Assembly (NCBI GenBank): GCA_017311185.1
Contig: JAESUZ010003526.1
Coordinates: forward strand, 682,001-746,000
Direction: 5' to 3'
DNA: 64,000 nucleotides
Origin: Proteles cristata cristata
Taxonomy: Eukaryota; Chordata; Mammalia; Carnivora; Hyaenidae
In this document: one piece after another, positions 21,501 to 29,046 of the stretch
Numbering within the stretch: position 1 is the stretch's first letter
Layout of the letters: each line of letters starts with the position of its first letter
Notes under the pieces: model-generated
What the model was told of the DNA's origin: nothing
Databases searched by the model: none
The model's input: the letters and a program-made list of their open reading frames with translations, nothing else
Made by a program: the position numbers and the translations under genes

Positions 21501-22117
21501 GAAACTGGCCGGGATGGAAGACTTGAATGCCGACCGAATGCCCGGTTCCAGGGTCCTTCTGTGCCTAACCATGGGGACACAGAAAACAGGCCGATCTTTG
21601 CCCTCAACAAACTTCTCATAGGGTCTGCTCTGTGACCTTGGCGTAGTCCTGATTCAGAACCCGAATTTCCCTGTCTGAAAACGAGAATGCCATCTGCTTT
21701 CCTTACTGGAAAGGAAAACCATAAGCGCTGAGAAAAGCTGCACGTGCCAAATGGCAATTACTGTCTCCAGGAAGGACGCGCTGTGTGCCCTCGGGTGGTC
21801 TGCCCTTGCCCGGGCTTCTGTTCCCCCCGCCCCCCACCCCGATCTGTAGCAGGACCCGATAGAACTACGTAACTTCATGAGCCTGCGCCCTGCCTCGGTT
21901 ACCCCACCTGCACAGCCGAACCCCTCAGCCCACCTTAGCCCGGCTCGAGCCCCGGCCAAAAGAGTACGTTCTGGTCTCCCTCACCTGTTGGGGGGGCGTA
22001 GGCCCGGGCAGGGGACAGGGGGGTTGGCACCGGCCCCACGGAAGCGGTGAGGGCACCCCGAGGCTGGTTCAGGAGGCGGTGCCCCGCGTCCCGCAGCCGG
22101 AGGCAGCTCCTCCACAT
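5142..22117 (-). CDS. ATPAF2: ATPAF2, ATP synthase mitochondrial F1 complex assembly factor 2 (complete, 8 exons)
   Basis: Eight exons (22117-21985, 12580-12536, 12284-12139, 11090-10993, 9645-9565, 7717-7605, 7100-6985, 5279-5142) sum to 870 nt, or 289 codons plus stop, the length of the human protein. Every junction has GT/AG ends and keeps phase. The product, orthologous to yeast Atp12p, is a mitochondrial matrix chaperone that binds the F1 alpha subunit until it assembles with beta. The first ~40 residues (MWRSCLRLRD...SPARAYAPP) are Arg-rich and acid-poor, as expected for a transit peptide. The body is the ATP12 domain, with GGFEINLDHRKL at 60-71 and the EWDSQQDTIK motif at 93-102. W94, whose W94R change causes human complex V deficiency, is intact. 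E240, the counterpart of a functional glutamate in Atp12p, is present in SRLEEEYQ. The gene is divergent from GID4 and convergent with DRC3. No inactivating lesion is visible. Confidence 0.96.
5280..6984. other. ATPAF2 intron 7
   Basis: The intron is GC-rich in its exon-8-proximal half and carries one MIR-like relic near 6556-6775. It has no SINE, which is unusual in this window. I saw no additional exon or RNA gene. Confidence 0.5.
6556..6775 (+). repeat. MIR-like relic
   Basis: The order of motifs (CCTGGCTCC, TTTCCTTCTGTGTGAAACAG, GGATAATAGCA, GCACAGCAGGAGCCC) fits a degraded plus-strand MIR. Confidence 0.5.
6985..7100 (-). CDS. ATPAF2: ATPAF2 exon 7
   Basis: The exon is 116 nt, phase 1 to phase 0. 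It encodes GIEFVVTQLKSMVLTLGLTD and ends in SRLEEEYQ, carrying E240. The donor CAG|GTGCTG departs from consensus at +4 and +5 and is followed at once by long G runs (see findings). Confidence 0.95.
7605..7717 (-). CDS. ATPAF2: ATPAF2 exon 6
   Basis: The exon is 113 nt, phase 2 to phase 1. It encodes RYDVEISSSTSIMGPSIPAR and then TRDVLASHLASYNMWALQ. The donor is CAAG|GTACAC. Confidence 0.95.
8027..8232 (+). mobile_element. Carnivore SINE, plus
   Basis: GGGGTGCCTGAGTGGCTTAG head and AATAAATAAATAAACTTAAA tail, lying in ATPAF2 intron 5. Confidence 0.9.
8233..8277 (-). mobile_element. SINE head fragment, minus
   Basis: GAGAGAGTCACGTGCTCCAC...CAGCCAGGTGCTCC matches only the reversed head of a SINE abutting the tail of the previous copy. 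It is a truncated remnant. Confidence 0.55.
9165..9350 (-). repeat. MIR relic, minus
   Basis: GAGTATTTACCGTGCACCAAGC, CTCCTCACAATACACTAAGA, AGGTCACACAGCCAACTGTG occur in the order of a reversed MIR. Confidence 0.65.
9565..9645 (-). CDS. ATPAF2: ATPAF2 exon 5
   Basis: This 81-nt exon is phase 2 at both ends and encodes (C)YRVEEPATLVELQRNEWDPI then IEWAEK. The acceptor is GAATTAG and the donor AAAAAAG|GTAAGA. Confidence 0.94.
9797..9985 (+). repeat. MER20-like hAT MITE
   Basis: Terminal inverted ends AGTTCTCAAAGTGTAG and TGAGTTTGAGAACCACTG, with an internal TCTGTGTTTTAACAAGCCCT, fit the MER20 type. Confidence 0.65.
10993..11090 (-). CDS. ATPAF2: ATPAF2 exon 4
   Basis: The exon is 98 nt, phase 0 to phase 2. 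It encodes TTLCNTSLDNPTQRTKDQLI and QAAVKFLDTDTI, and splits the following Cys codon. The acceptor is ATCCAG and the donor CTG|GTAATC. Confidence 0.94.
11375..11515 (-). repeat. MIR relic, minus
   Basis: TAATCCTTGTACCATCC, AGTAGGTACTATTATTACAA and CAGAGAGGTCAGAT read as reversed MIR. Confidence 0.6.
11685..11885 (-). repeat. MIR relic, minus
   Basis: GCTCTGTGCCAGGGACC, CAGACAAGGAACCCAG and TAGCTTGCCCAAGGTTACAG follow reversed MIR order, within ATPAF2 intron 3. Confidence 0.6.
12139..12284 (-). CDS. ATPAF2: ATPAF2 exon 3
   Basis: The exon is 146 nt, entered in phase 1 and left in phase 0. It encodes GGFEINLDHRKLRTPQAKLF through KFYTMHL and contains W94 of the EWDSQQ motif. The donor is CCTG|GTAACA. 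Confidence 0.95.
12536..12580 (-). CDS. ATPAF2: ATPAF2 exon 2 (45-nt microexon-like)
   Basis: This small exon encodes ERKRFYQNVSITQGE and is phase 1 at both ends. The acceptor is TTTTTTTACAG and the donor GAAG|GTGAGT. It is too short to be found as a free-standing ORF and is supported by frame continuity with exons 1 and 3. Confidence 0.93.
13209..13473 (-). mobile_element. Carnivore SINE, minus, with internal (CA)n
   Basis: An exact 16-bp duplication TCCAAGCATTTCCTTT at 13193 and 13474 bounds the element. A (CA)n of about 50 nt (13297-13346) has grown next to its GA-rich stretch. Confidence 0.92.
13505..13685 (+). mobile_element. Carnivore SINE, plus
   Basis: GGGGCCCCTGGGTAGCTCAG head; short AATAAAGTTAAAAAG tail; about 30 bp from the previous, opposite-strand SINE, so the pair can form an inverted repeat in RNA. 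Confidence 0.88.
15402..15578 (+). repeat. Tandemly duplicated (CA)n plus 52-bp unit
   Basis: An (AC)n tract is followed by CCCAGGAGAGCCTAATCTCA...GACCTCCAGGCA (15445-15496), and the same pair recurs about 82 bp on (15526-15578). The two non-CA units show no mismatch apart from one C, implying a recent duplication. Confidence 0.9.
16405..16575 (+). mobile_element. Carnivore SINE, plus, 5'-truncated
   Basis: It starts at GGGGCTCAGTTGG, lacking the CGCCTGGGTGG of the head. GGAACAGGCTGTA / GAAACAGGTTGTA flank it, so the truncation happened at or before insertion. Confidence 0.85.
17306..17742 (+). mobile_element. Carnivore SINE, plus, inserted in the L1 and itself split
   Basis: The L1 sequence AAAACTCATGTACA is repeated at 17292 and 17743, marking the insertion. 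Head TGGGGTGCCTGGGTGGCTCA. The tail is split at 17513 by the next SINE. Confidence 0.9.
17514..17727 (+). mobile_element. Carnivore SINE, plus, nested in the tail of another SINE
   Basis: AAAGTTTAAAACA occurs at 17501 and 17728 as target duplication. The body is of the TTTCGCTTAGGTCATAATCT subfamily. Confidence 0.92.
18214..18408 (+). mobile_element. Carnivore SINE, plus
   Basis: GGGGGCACCTGGGCTTAGTC head immediately follows the L1 3' end; TCTTCAG-like and TTCTTTG flanks are imperfect duplications. Confidence 0.85.
18510..18687 (+). repeat. hAT-type MITE (MER33-like)
   Basis: GGTTGGCCAACTTTTCCCAT, AAATATTTTAGGCTTGGCGA and CCAATAAAACTTTATTTACA are diagnostic stretches of this common mammalian MITE. 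The subfamily name is from memory. Confidence 0.6.
19540..20670 (+). repeat. Solo LTR-like repeat (ERV/MaLR type), split by a MITE
   Basis: TTTTATGGAGGCTTCATTAC, GATTGATTAAATCACAGGCC, CCAGCCCCCATCCTCAGGTG and GTGCCAGGAACTTGAGGAAG recur in a known mammalian LTR family. No internal retroviral gene accompanies it. Its 3' end (TATTTCTCCTTATAACTCAC) resumes after the MITE. Confidence 0.6.
20284..20630 (+). mobile_element. Tigger2/MER8-like MITE inserted in the LTR
   Basis: Terminal inverted repeats AGTCGATCCTTGAACAAC and GTTGTTCAAGGGTCAACT face each other. The flanks are TA-rich, as pogo-type transposition leaves TA duplications. No coding capacity. Confidence 0.8.
20800..20945 (-). repeat. MIR relic, minus
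   Basis: CTCACAGAGGAAAACGAGGC and CCCAAGATCACACAGGACCT fit the conserved centre of a reversed MIR. Confidence 0.55.
20985..21300 (+). repeat. L2 3' end
   Basis: TCAAGACTCAGTTGAACTGT, CCTTTCTAGACCCTC, GGGAGACCAAGTCTGCCTTG and a terminal GCTGAATGAA resemble the L2 3' tail. Confidence 0.6.
21985..22117 (-). CDS. ATPAF2: ATPAF2 exon 1 (start and transit peptide)
   Basis: The ATG is at 22117-22115. The 133 nt encode 44 codons (MWRSCLRLRDAGHRL...ARAYAPPT) plus one base of the next Glu codon, and the donor is CAG|GTGAGG. The open frame continues upstream of this ATG, but that part ([12 protein letters not shown]...) resembles nothing known, so the family start is chosen. Confidence 0.93.
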
Positions 22118-22252
22118 CGCGCCCGAGACCCTGGGAGGACTACCCGCGCGAATCCTGAGAGCAGGAAGCAGAGTGAAGGGATCCCCAAGCCGCACGCTTT
22201 GGCTGTACGGAAACCTCTCACCACTCCCCAGAGCCCTCAGCCTCCCCTGGAC

Positions 22253-22263
22253 GCCGCCATCTT
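22253..22263 (-). promoter_or_regulatory. YY1-like site overlapping an ETS core
   Basis: GCCGCCATCTT is the reverse complement of AAGATGGCGGC, the classic YY1 element, and the following CCG adds an ETS core (CGGAAG on the minus strand). It lies about 140 bp upstream of the ATPAF2 ATG, where such sites often sit near the start site. Confidence 0.55.
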
Positions 22264-22380
22264 CCGCATGACACCAGCGGCGCGCCGTCGCTCCTGCGCG
22301 CCTCCTGCGCACACCCCCAGTCAATCAGCATCACAAACGCACCTCGTCCCGCCCCCTCCACGCCGCGCCTCGGGATGAAA

Positions 22381-22396
22381 ACTACAAGTCCCAGAG
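22381..22396 (+). promoter_or_regulatory. ZNF143/THAP11-type motif
   Basis: ACTACAAGTCCCAG closely fits the ACTACAAYTCCCAG core bound by ZNF143/THAP11 at many bidirectional promoters. It lies near the middle of the ATPAF2-GID4 gap. The 3' end of the long motif (ATGC) is not conserved (AGGG). Confidence 0.55.
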
Positions 22397-22434
22397 GGCC
22401 GCTCGCGCACCCCGCCACGTGTTTTCTCCGCCCG

Positions 22435-22493
22435 CCAATGGGTGGAAGCGCCGCGTGAGCCTGTTCCCGCCCCCCGGGCGCGCCCGAGCCAAT
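22435..22493 (+). promoter_or_regulatory. Pair of CCAAT (NF-Y) boxes
   Basis: GCCAATGG at 22434 and GCCAATCGG at 22488 are same-orientation NF-Y-type CCAAT boxes spaced 54 bp apart, about 260-320 bp upstream of the GID4 ATG. The second merges into an ETS-like CGGAAG. Confidence 0.5.
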
Positions 22494-22751
22494 CGGAAGG
22501 GTGGTGTGTGTGCGAGGGCAAGTGGGGAGGGGGACTCAGCTCAGGACAGGGAGGCCCTGCTCGCAGGTCCCGGGGTCCCGGTGGCAGCCGGAGCGCTTGG
22601 TCCGCAGGCAGCGGGCGGGTGGTCCCCCCTCCGCCCCCACCCTGCGCGTGCGCGCCCCGGCCCCTCCCTCCCTGCCACCCCCCTCGGCTCCCGCGCGGCG
22701 GCGGCGGTTCCTCTCCCCCTGCCCCCAACCCTGGCTCCGGGGGACCCCGCG

Positions 22752-22940
22752 ATGCCGGTCCGCACCGAGTGTCCCCCGCCGGCCGGTGCCTCGGCCGCCT
22801 CCGCGGCCTCGCTCATCCCGCCGCCGCCCATCAACACCCAGCAGCCCGGCGTGGCCACCAGTCTGCTCTACAGCGGCTCCAAGTTCCGCGGCCACCAGAA
22901 GAGCAAGGGGAACTCGTACGACGTAGAGGTGGTGCTGCAG
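22752..22940 (+). CDS. GID4: GID4 exon 1
   Basis: The ATG sits in CCCGCGATGC, with only a moderate Kozak context (G at -3, C at +4). The 63 codons run from [10 protein letters not shown] to SYDVEVVLQ and the donor is CAG|GTGAGC. The exon lies at the edge of the CpG-rich promoter. Confidence 0.95.
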
Positions 22941-25855
22941 GTGAGCGCCGGGCCGGGTCGGGCCAGGGCCCGAGGGCCTCCTCGCGGCGCTCACGGGCCG
23001 TGCCCGCCCCGGCTCCTCGAGCCCGCAGCCGCGGACCAGGCCCTCGCCGCCGGGCCTCCTGCACCAGGCGCTTCACCCCCGGGACCTACCCAGCTGGTGT
23101 CTCACACTCTCCAAGCCCCTACCCTGACCTGCCCCTCACACGGGAGCCTGTCGTGGGCAGCTCCTGGCGGACCCTGAACACTCTCCCAGACTCGAAGCCC
23201 GTGACCGGCCTGCCTGGGATCCGGAAGCCCCCTGTGACTGGCCACCCTGTGACCTGGGTCCTTCCTCCCCAGGACCTGTCGCCCCAAGATCAGCTCTCCC
23301 TCCAGTCCCTCCCAGAACCTGAAGAACTCTCCATTGGTTTCTCCTGCCTGGGGACCCCACCTATGGCTGGGCCCGTGTCAGATTATCCCAGACTTGAGAC
23401 AGTCCTCCTCCCCTCCCCTTTCCTCAGTTCCAGGGATCCTGAAACCTTGGGGCCCTCCTCCTCCAGGGATTTCTTCCTTGGGAGAGCCTAGTGCCCCGTC
23501 AGACCTGGGAGCACTCTCCCTACCTTAGCCCCCGAGCCTGAGAACCCCCAACCCACAACTGATACCTTGCCTCTGGCACCCCCTCAAGACCAGGCTCTCA
23601 CACCCTGAGTGATGCTGGGTGGAGCTCCTCCCGGTCTGTTAGGATTTTGCCTCCTGCCCCCTTCCCCCCCCCCAGACCCCCCCTCTCTAACTGGCCCAGA
23701 CACCCAGCCTCTGCTTCCTCTCAAAGTACCTACCTCCGTTCTCTGGCCACCTGCAGTCCCCTCCCATTCTCCCTGACCTGTGTCCCGGTACCTCCCCAAC
23801 CCATACCTTCATTTTCCTTCTCCTTGGCTCCGGGGGACCCTCTTTCTATGTTCTTAACTTTTATCTACACAGCCAGGTCTTCCTCCCAGCGTCTGATACC
23901 CATGTGCTGGGAAATCGAACTCACCCAGCATTATCTCTCACACGGTATTTCCTTGCTGTCTCTCTACCTCCCCCCCGTTTGACCTGAATTTCTGAGTACC
24001 TGCTGCCAGCCCCTGATAGCTTGCGGAGCTCAGCTTTACCTACTCTGGCCCTTTTCCGCACCTCACCCCTCTCAGGCAAATAGTAACACACTTGATATTT
24101 TTTCCCAGCTAGAGGAAATCAACAGTGCTTAGTACTCCTTTTTCTCTCCCTTCCCTACAAAACTCTTCCTCCATGGCTACCCTTGACTGCCTCCGGGCCC
24201 GCTGTCCTCCCCGCTTTGCCCCCTTGATTCCTTAGCCTGACGCCCCACCTCCTAGGCTGTTCCCCCAAAGCGCCTCCAAACATCTGTCCCCTTGAAGGCC
24301 TCGCAAAAGCTCTGAGGACCTCGTGTGCCACCTTACTGCTCCCTTGTGCGAGGACAGAATGTAAGCCGCGTCTTTTCCTTACGTGCCCTTGGCTCTTTAA
24401 AAATGTTAAATCTTTAAACAGCCTCTCCTCTGAGCAAGTTGGTCTCCCACCCCAAAGTTAGTGGGGATAGCATTTTCTTTTTGCTAACAGCAGGGCACCA
24501 TTAGCCTCTTATTTCTTACTGTTTTGGGGGAGTCAGCAGTTTCCTCTTTTGTCGGTTGGGGAAAACTGCATCTTCATGTTAATCGTACCTTTGGTCCGTG
24601 AACTTAAAGGGCTGTCATGAGCCATGGTATTTATTATAACTGGAAAACTGTTGTGACTGAGTCGTTCGTTCTTCATAATTATAGCCCTGACACAGTGGTG
24701 GTCCCTCTTCCCTTTCGCTTAAAATGTGACAATTTAGTATGAAGGTAAAGGCTTGCCTTTTTTTTTTTTTTTGCCCCTGCAACAAATCATAAAATTCTGG
24801 AAGTGAGCTCCTTGGTTGTGGGTCGTGTTTGGAATGCTCTTGACTTTGCGCCCGTTGTTTAATGTGATGCTTTCCGAGGTGGTAGGGGGTAACTTGGCAG
24901 GGGAGCTAAGTGTCAAAAAGAAGTTGTCTTTGGCTCCTTCAGCAGCTTTTCCCTTCTGTCATGAGTGTGTTGATTCTGAAGTCTTGTCAGGTGCCGATTT
25001 CCCCGTGAACCGCTGTATGTGCTGATTGAGTTGGTACATGATGTGGTCTCAGGTCCCCCAGAGTGGAAACCTGGCTGCTGGTTTCAGCCTTCAGCCCCCA
25101 GTAGGACGTCTGATGGCGGGAGCGGTGGTCATGCCCAGGAATGCTGCCCTGCTTCTGGACGGGTGAGCTGTTTGTCCGTCATTGAGACAGTCAGCAGCAT
25201 GTGAATTGCTCCATCACCTGGTTTTACAGCTGGGCCTCATTTCTTCGACTCAGCCTTCGACTACTTCTGCCTTTCATACCTGAGCCTCCTTCCTTCTTTC
25301 TTTCTTTTTGGTAACAGCTTCGTCGAGGTATAATTCACACACCATAGAATCTATCCAATTTAAGGTGTACAAGTTCAGTAGTTTTTAGCAGAGTCACAGA
25401 CTTGGGTAAGCATTGGTGCAATCTAATTTTACAACCCTTCCATCACCCCCAAAAGAAACCCCACCCCTTAGCCATCACCCCTTTCCAACTCTAGGCAACC
25501 ACTAATTTTATTTTCCTGAAGATCTGCTTATTCTGGCCACTTCATATTAAATGGAGTCATATACTATATGACCTTTTGTGTCTAGCTGCTTTCACCAAGC
25601 CTAATGTTTCCTGGGTTCACCTGTGTCATAACACGTGTTAGTGCTTTATTATTTTTTATTGTTGTGTAATAATCCATTGTACGGACATATAGCATTTTGT
25701 TTGTCCTTAGAGCATCCTTGATGGATAGTTGGGTTGTTTCTCCTTTTTGGCTCTTGTGAGTAACGACGCTGTGAACATTCATGGACCGAGGGGTTTTTTT
25801 GTTTTTGTTTTTGGGGTTTTTTTAAAGTATATTTTTATTAATGTTTTTTTTATTT

Positions 25856-25886
<31 letters not shown>

Positions 25887-28800
25887 CATGAGCAGGGGAG
25901 GGCCAGAGAGAGAGGGAAACGCAGAATCCGAAGCAGGCTCCAGGCTCTGAGCCAGCTGCTAGCACAGAGCCCGATGCAGGGCTCGAACCCACGAACCGTG
26001 AGATCATGACCTGAGCCAAAGTCGGATGCCCAACCTACTGAGCTACCCAGGCGCCCCTGGACCAAGTTTTTATGTAGGCACGTCCTCATTTCTCCCGGGT
26101 AGCAACCTAGGAGTGGAATGTGGGCTTCTATGGTAACTCTATGTCTAACATGTCAAGGAACTGCCAGACCGAGGTCCAGAGTGCCAGCATCATTTTGCAT
26201 TCCCACCACCAGGCAATGAGGGTTCGAGTCTCTCCACAGCTTGGCATTTTTGAGATGGTAGTCATGCTAGCGGGTATGGAGCGGTTATCTCGTTGTGGTT
26301 TCGACTGGAATCTCCTTCCTGGCTAATGATGTTGCACATCTTTTCCTGTGCGTTTTGGAGCACTTTCTTTTCTTGAAGCTCCAGTTTAAAGAGCTCCCCC
26401 AAACCTTGCGAGATTCTGGCCGGGATTTTGCTGTTGCTGCTGTTACTGTGACCACTCTGTTTCTCCTCTGCCATCCGAGAGCGGAGAGTAAATTGAAGGC
26501 CAGGGTCACCATGAAAGCATATTAAAAAGAGCAGCTGTTGGACACGGCTGTGCTGTCAGATTCTCTTGCTAAACATTTGCCTTGTCCTCTTTCTCATGGA
26601 GATGCTGGTCTGTCATTTGGTTAAAGTTCTCCATGTCGTGTCGTGGTGTATCAGAGCTCACCCACTATCACCAAGATCAATTTGGGCAGATTGGGAGAGA
26701 CACATGGTTGAACAGAGGCCAGACTGCATTTCTGATCCTCAAGCACGTGATAATCCATGCAAAATGTTAGCCAATTTACAGTTCAATTTTTAATCTTATT
26801 AGCAGGTATCCCAGTCACCTGATACCCTTTCCAGCAGCTGTGGAGCCCCAAACTCTATTGAATTCAGTGAGAATTGCATACATGAAATTCAAGGCCTCAG
26901 GTTAGAGCCGTGTGTCTCTTGATGAAAGTTCTCTGCTGAGCTGCGTTAGCACAGATCAGCCACTTTGGACATGAGGATATTTTAAATGCTTGGGCGGCTT
27001 TCACGTGGGATACCTTTGTCACCAGCACCAAACTGTGGGAGCGTTCTAGCCCCATCGAAGCCCATTTGCTTTGGTGCTGACCTCATCTGGCTGACTGCAT
27101 TCATTACAGTTTTTAAGGATTGCCTCAGTGTCTGATTTCTGGTGTAGTTGGAAGTGGTTACATCCCCAGACCTAAAAAAATGCCACAAAACTCTCCAAGT
27201 TGCTTAAAATGAGACCTCACTTAACATGAAAATCTCAATGTGCCGCGGCGCCAGGCTACTTTGTCTTGCTTCAGTTCGGGGCGTGTACTTTATCTGTGAG
27301 CCCCACGAGTGTGAACTCCGAAAATCTGCCTTTTGAGGGTCAGTGGGTACGGATTTGGGTGAAGTGGCTCAGTCAGGGTGCACTCAGCTGCAGGTAACTG
27401 TGCCCTTTTCGGAACAGTTAAAAGAAGGAGTGAACCTGTCATCTCAGGTTACAAGAAGCCTGGAGGTGGCTTGGCTCCAGACTGGGTCATGCGGTGGCCA
27501 CTTCCTTCTGTGTTTCTGTGCTGCCATCCTTGGCATTTCCCGGCCCGTTTCCCCTCGCGGTCTCTACGTGGCTGCCCTGGGCCTGGGCACTGCTTGCAGA
27601 TATGCCACCGCCAGGGGAAGAAAGAGAGTCTCTTCAGAAGCCTGGGTCTTTCCCAGCAGCACCCAGGAGATTTACACACATGTCTGATTGGTCAGAACTG
27701 GGTCACTCACCCCTGAACGATGACTCACAAGGGCCCAGGGGCACGGGTTAGCCTTGCACCCGGCAGGGCTGACCAGGTCTTGTGGGGGTAGGTTAGGTGC
27801 CCGAACAGGATCTGGGCCCTGCCAGCATGGGAAAGTAGGAAATTGGTTGTTGGGTAGGTAGCCGGCCATGTCTCAGCAATCCGCGATTGGTGCACACTGC
27901 GCCTCACAACCTACTATGCGTGTCACCGTTGTTTACTTTAGGCCCCTAACTCTTCATCGAGAGATACAAGCATTCGTACATGAAATGGGGCAGAGTGGGC
28001 CCTCACAGTACATTCCAGTCTGGGGTCAGCGTCCTGGTTCACAAGTGAAATTTTTGCCAGAGGAGTAAGATGCCTTCCGTTTCCGTAATATGCTCCCCGT
28101 TTCATAAAGAAATAATGCGGGACTGTGCTGAGTGTAAATACGGGCGAGGAAGATATTTTGGAGACCAGCGGGAGACCTGTGTCGAGCGAGCTCCCTGTTC
28201 CAGAATGGTGCTTTGGTCTCAAGATACTCAGCTGAAGCGGTTGAGAGGGTCCTGGGATCAGGTAGCTGCTTCTGAACTGGCACGTGGGTAGTGGAGGGCT
28301 CACAACAGTCTCAGAAGGAGGTGAGGCCTGGCCGTGCTAGGCGCCCGCCAGCCTCCGGGCCTCCCTCAGCCCAGCTGGCCCTGACCGCCGGGCGCATGGG
28401 TTTCCACAGCAGCCCCAGCTCGTCTCCCAGTGCTTCCTGCATGTGTAACGAGGCCGTGTGTCCTTTCTTTGCAGCATGTGGACACGGGGAACTCTTACCT
28501 TTGTGGCTACCTGAAGATTAAAGGCCTTACTGAGGTAAGCGCTCATTCAGATGAGCTGGGACTAGAAGGGGGACCGTGTGCTCGGCGCGCCGAGTGTGCA
28601 GGGCCGGCAGTGTCCACTCTGAGGCCTGATGAAAGCGCCCTACTGAGTGTCATTAGTATACAGCGAGCTCAAAGAACGTGGTTTTCACATGTACACTGAG
28701 TCACATATGCGTAGAAGTGTATACATGTGTCGTATCGTTGCCAACAGTATTGATTTCATTTTTAATCCTTTTGTGGAACAAGAATATACATGGTGAGAAC

Positions 28801-29010
28801 ATGGCTACCACCTCCTCACCTGCCATCGCAAGTTTTTAAAAGTCTCTCAGGCAAGCATTAATCCTTCCAGAGCCGAGGCCTTTGGACTTCTTTACACCTT
28901 TTGGTTCACTGGGGCAATGAAGTAGCTAACGGAAGTAGCTGCTGTGGAAATGTAGGGGGTTTTCCTTTCCTTGAACCAACTTTTTTTTTTTTTTTTTTAA
29001 TTTTTATTTC

Positions 29011-29046
<36 letters not shown>

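Larger units (their letters stand above)
12581..21984. other. ATPAF2 intron 1
   Basis: At 9.4 kb this is the largest ATPAF2 intron. It holds the repeats listed between 13209 and 21300. The remaining stretches (13690-15400, 15580-16400, 18690-19540, 21300-21984) show no exon or RNA gene that I can support. Confidence 0.5.
22118..22751. promoter_or_regulatory. CpG-rich bidirectional promoter, ATPAF2 / GID4
   Basis: The two start codons face away from each other with 634 bp between them. The stretch is rich in CpG and has no SINE and no TATA box near either ATG. It carries a YY1-like GCCGCCATCTT (22253-22263) overlapping an ETS core, a ZNF143-like ACTACAAGTCCCAG (22381-22394), and two CCAAT boxes (22435-22439 and 22489-22493), the second followed by an ETS-like CGGAAG. 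This is the usual make-up of housekeeping bidirectional promoters. Transcription start sites cannot be read from sequence. Confidence 0.8.

Noticed and set aside
22419..23490. Long plus-strand open frames (252 and 349 codons) across the CpG-rich region
   Set aside because: The 252-codon frame includes real GID4 exon 1 but starts from GTG and runs into the intron; the 349-codon frame is an Arg/Pro/Ala-rich artefact of GC content with no family resemblance.
26262..26474. Minus-strand ORF starting [20 protein letters not shown]
   Set aside because: It looks protein-like (charged, low Cys), but I know no family, it overlaps the end of an L1 fragment, and there is no splice or promoter support.
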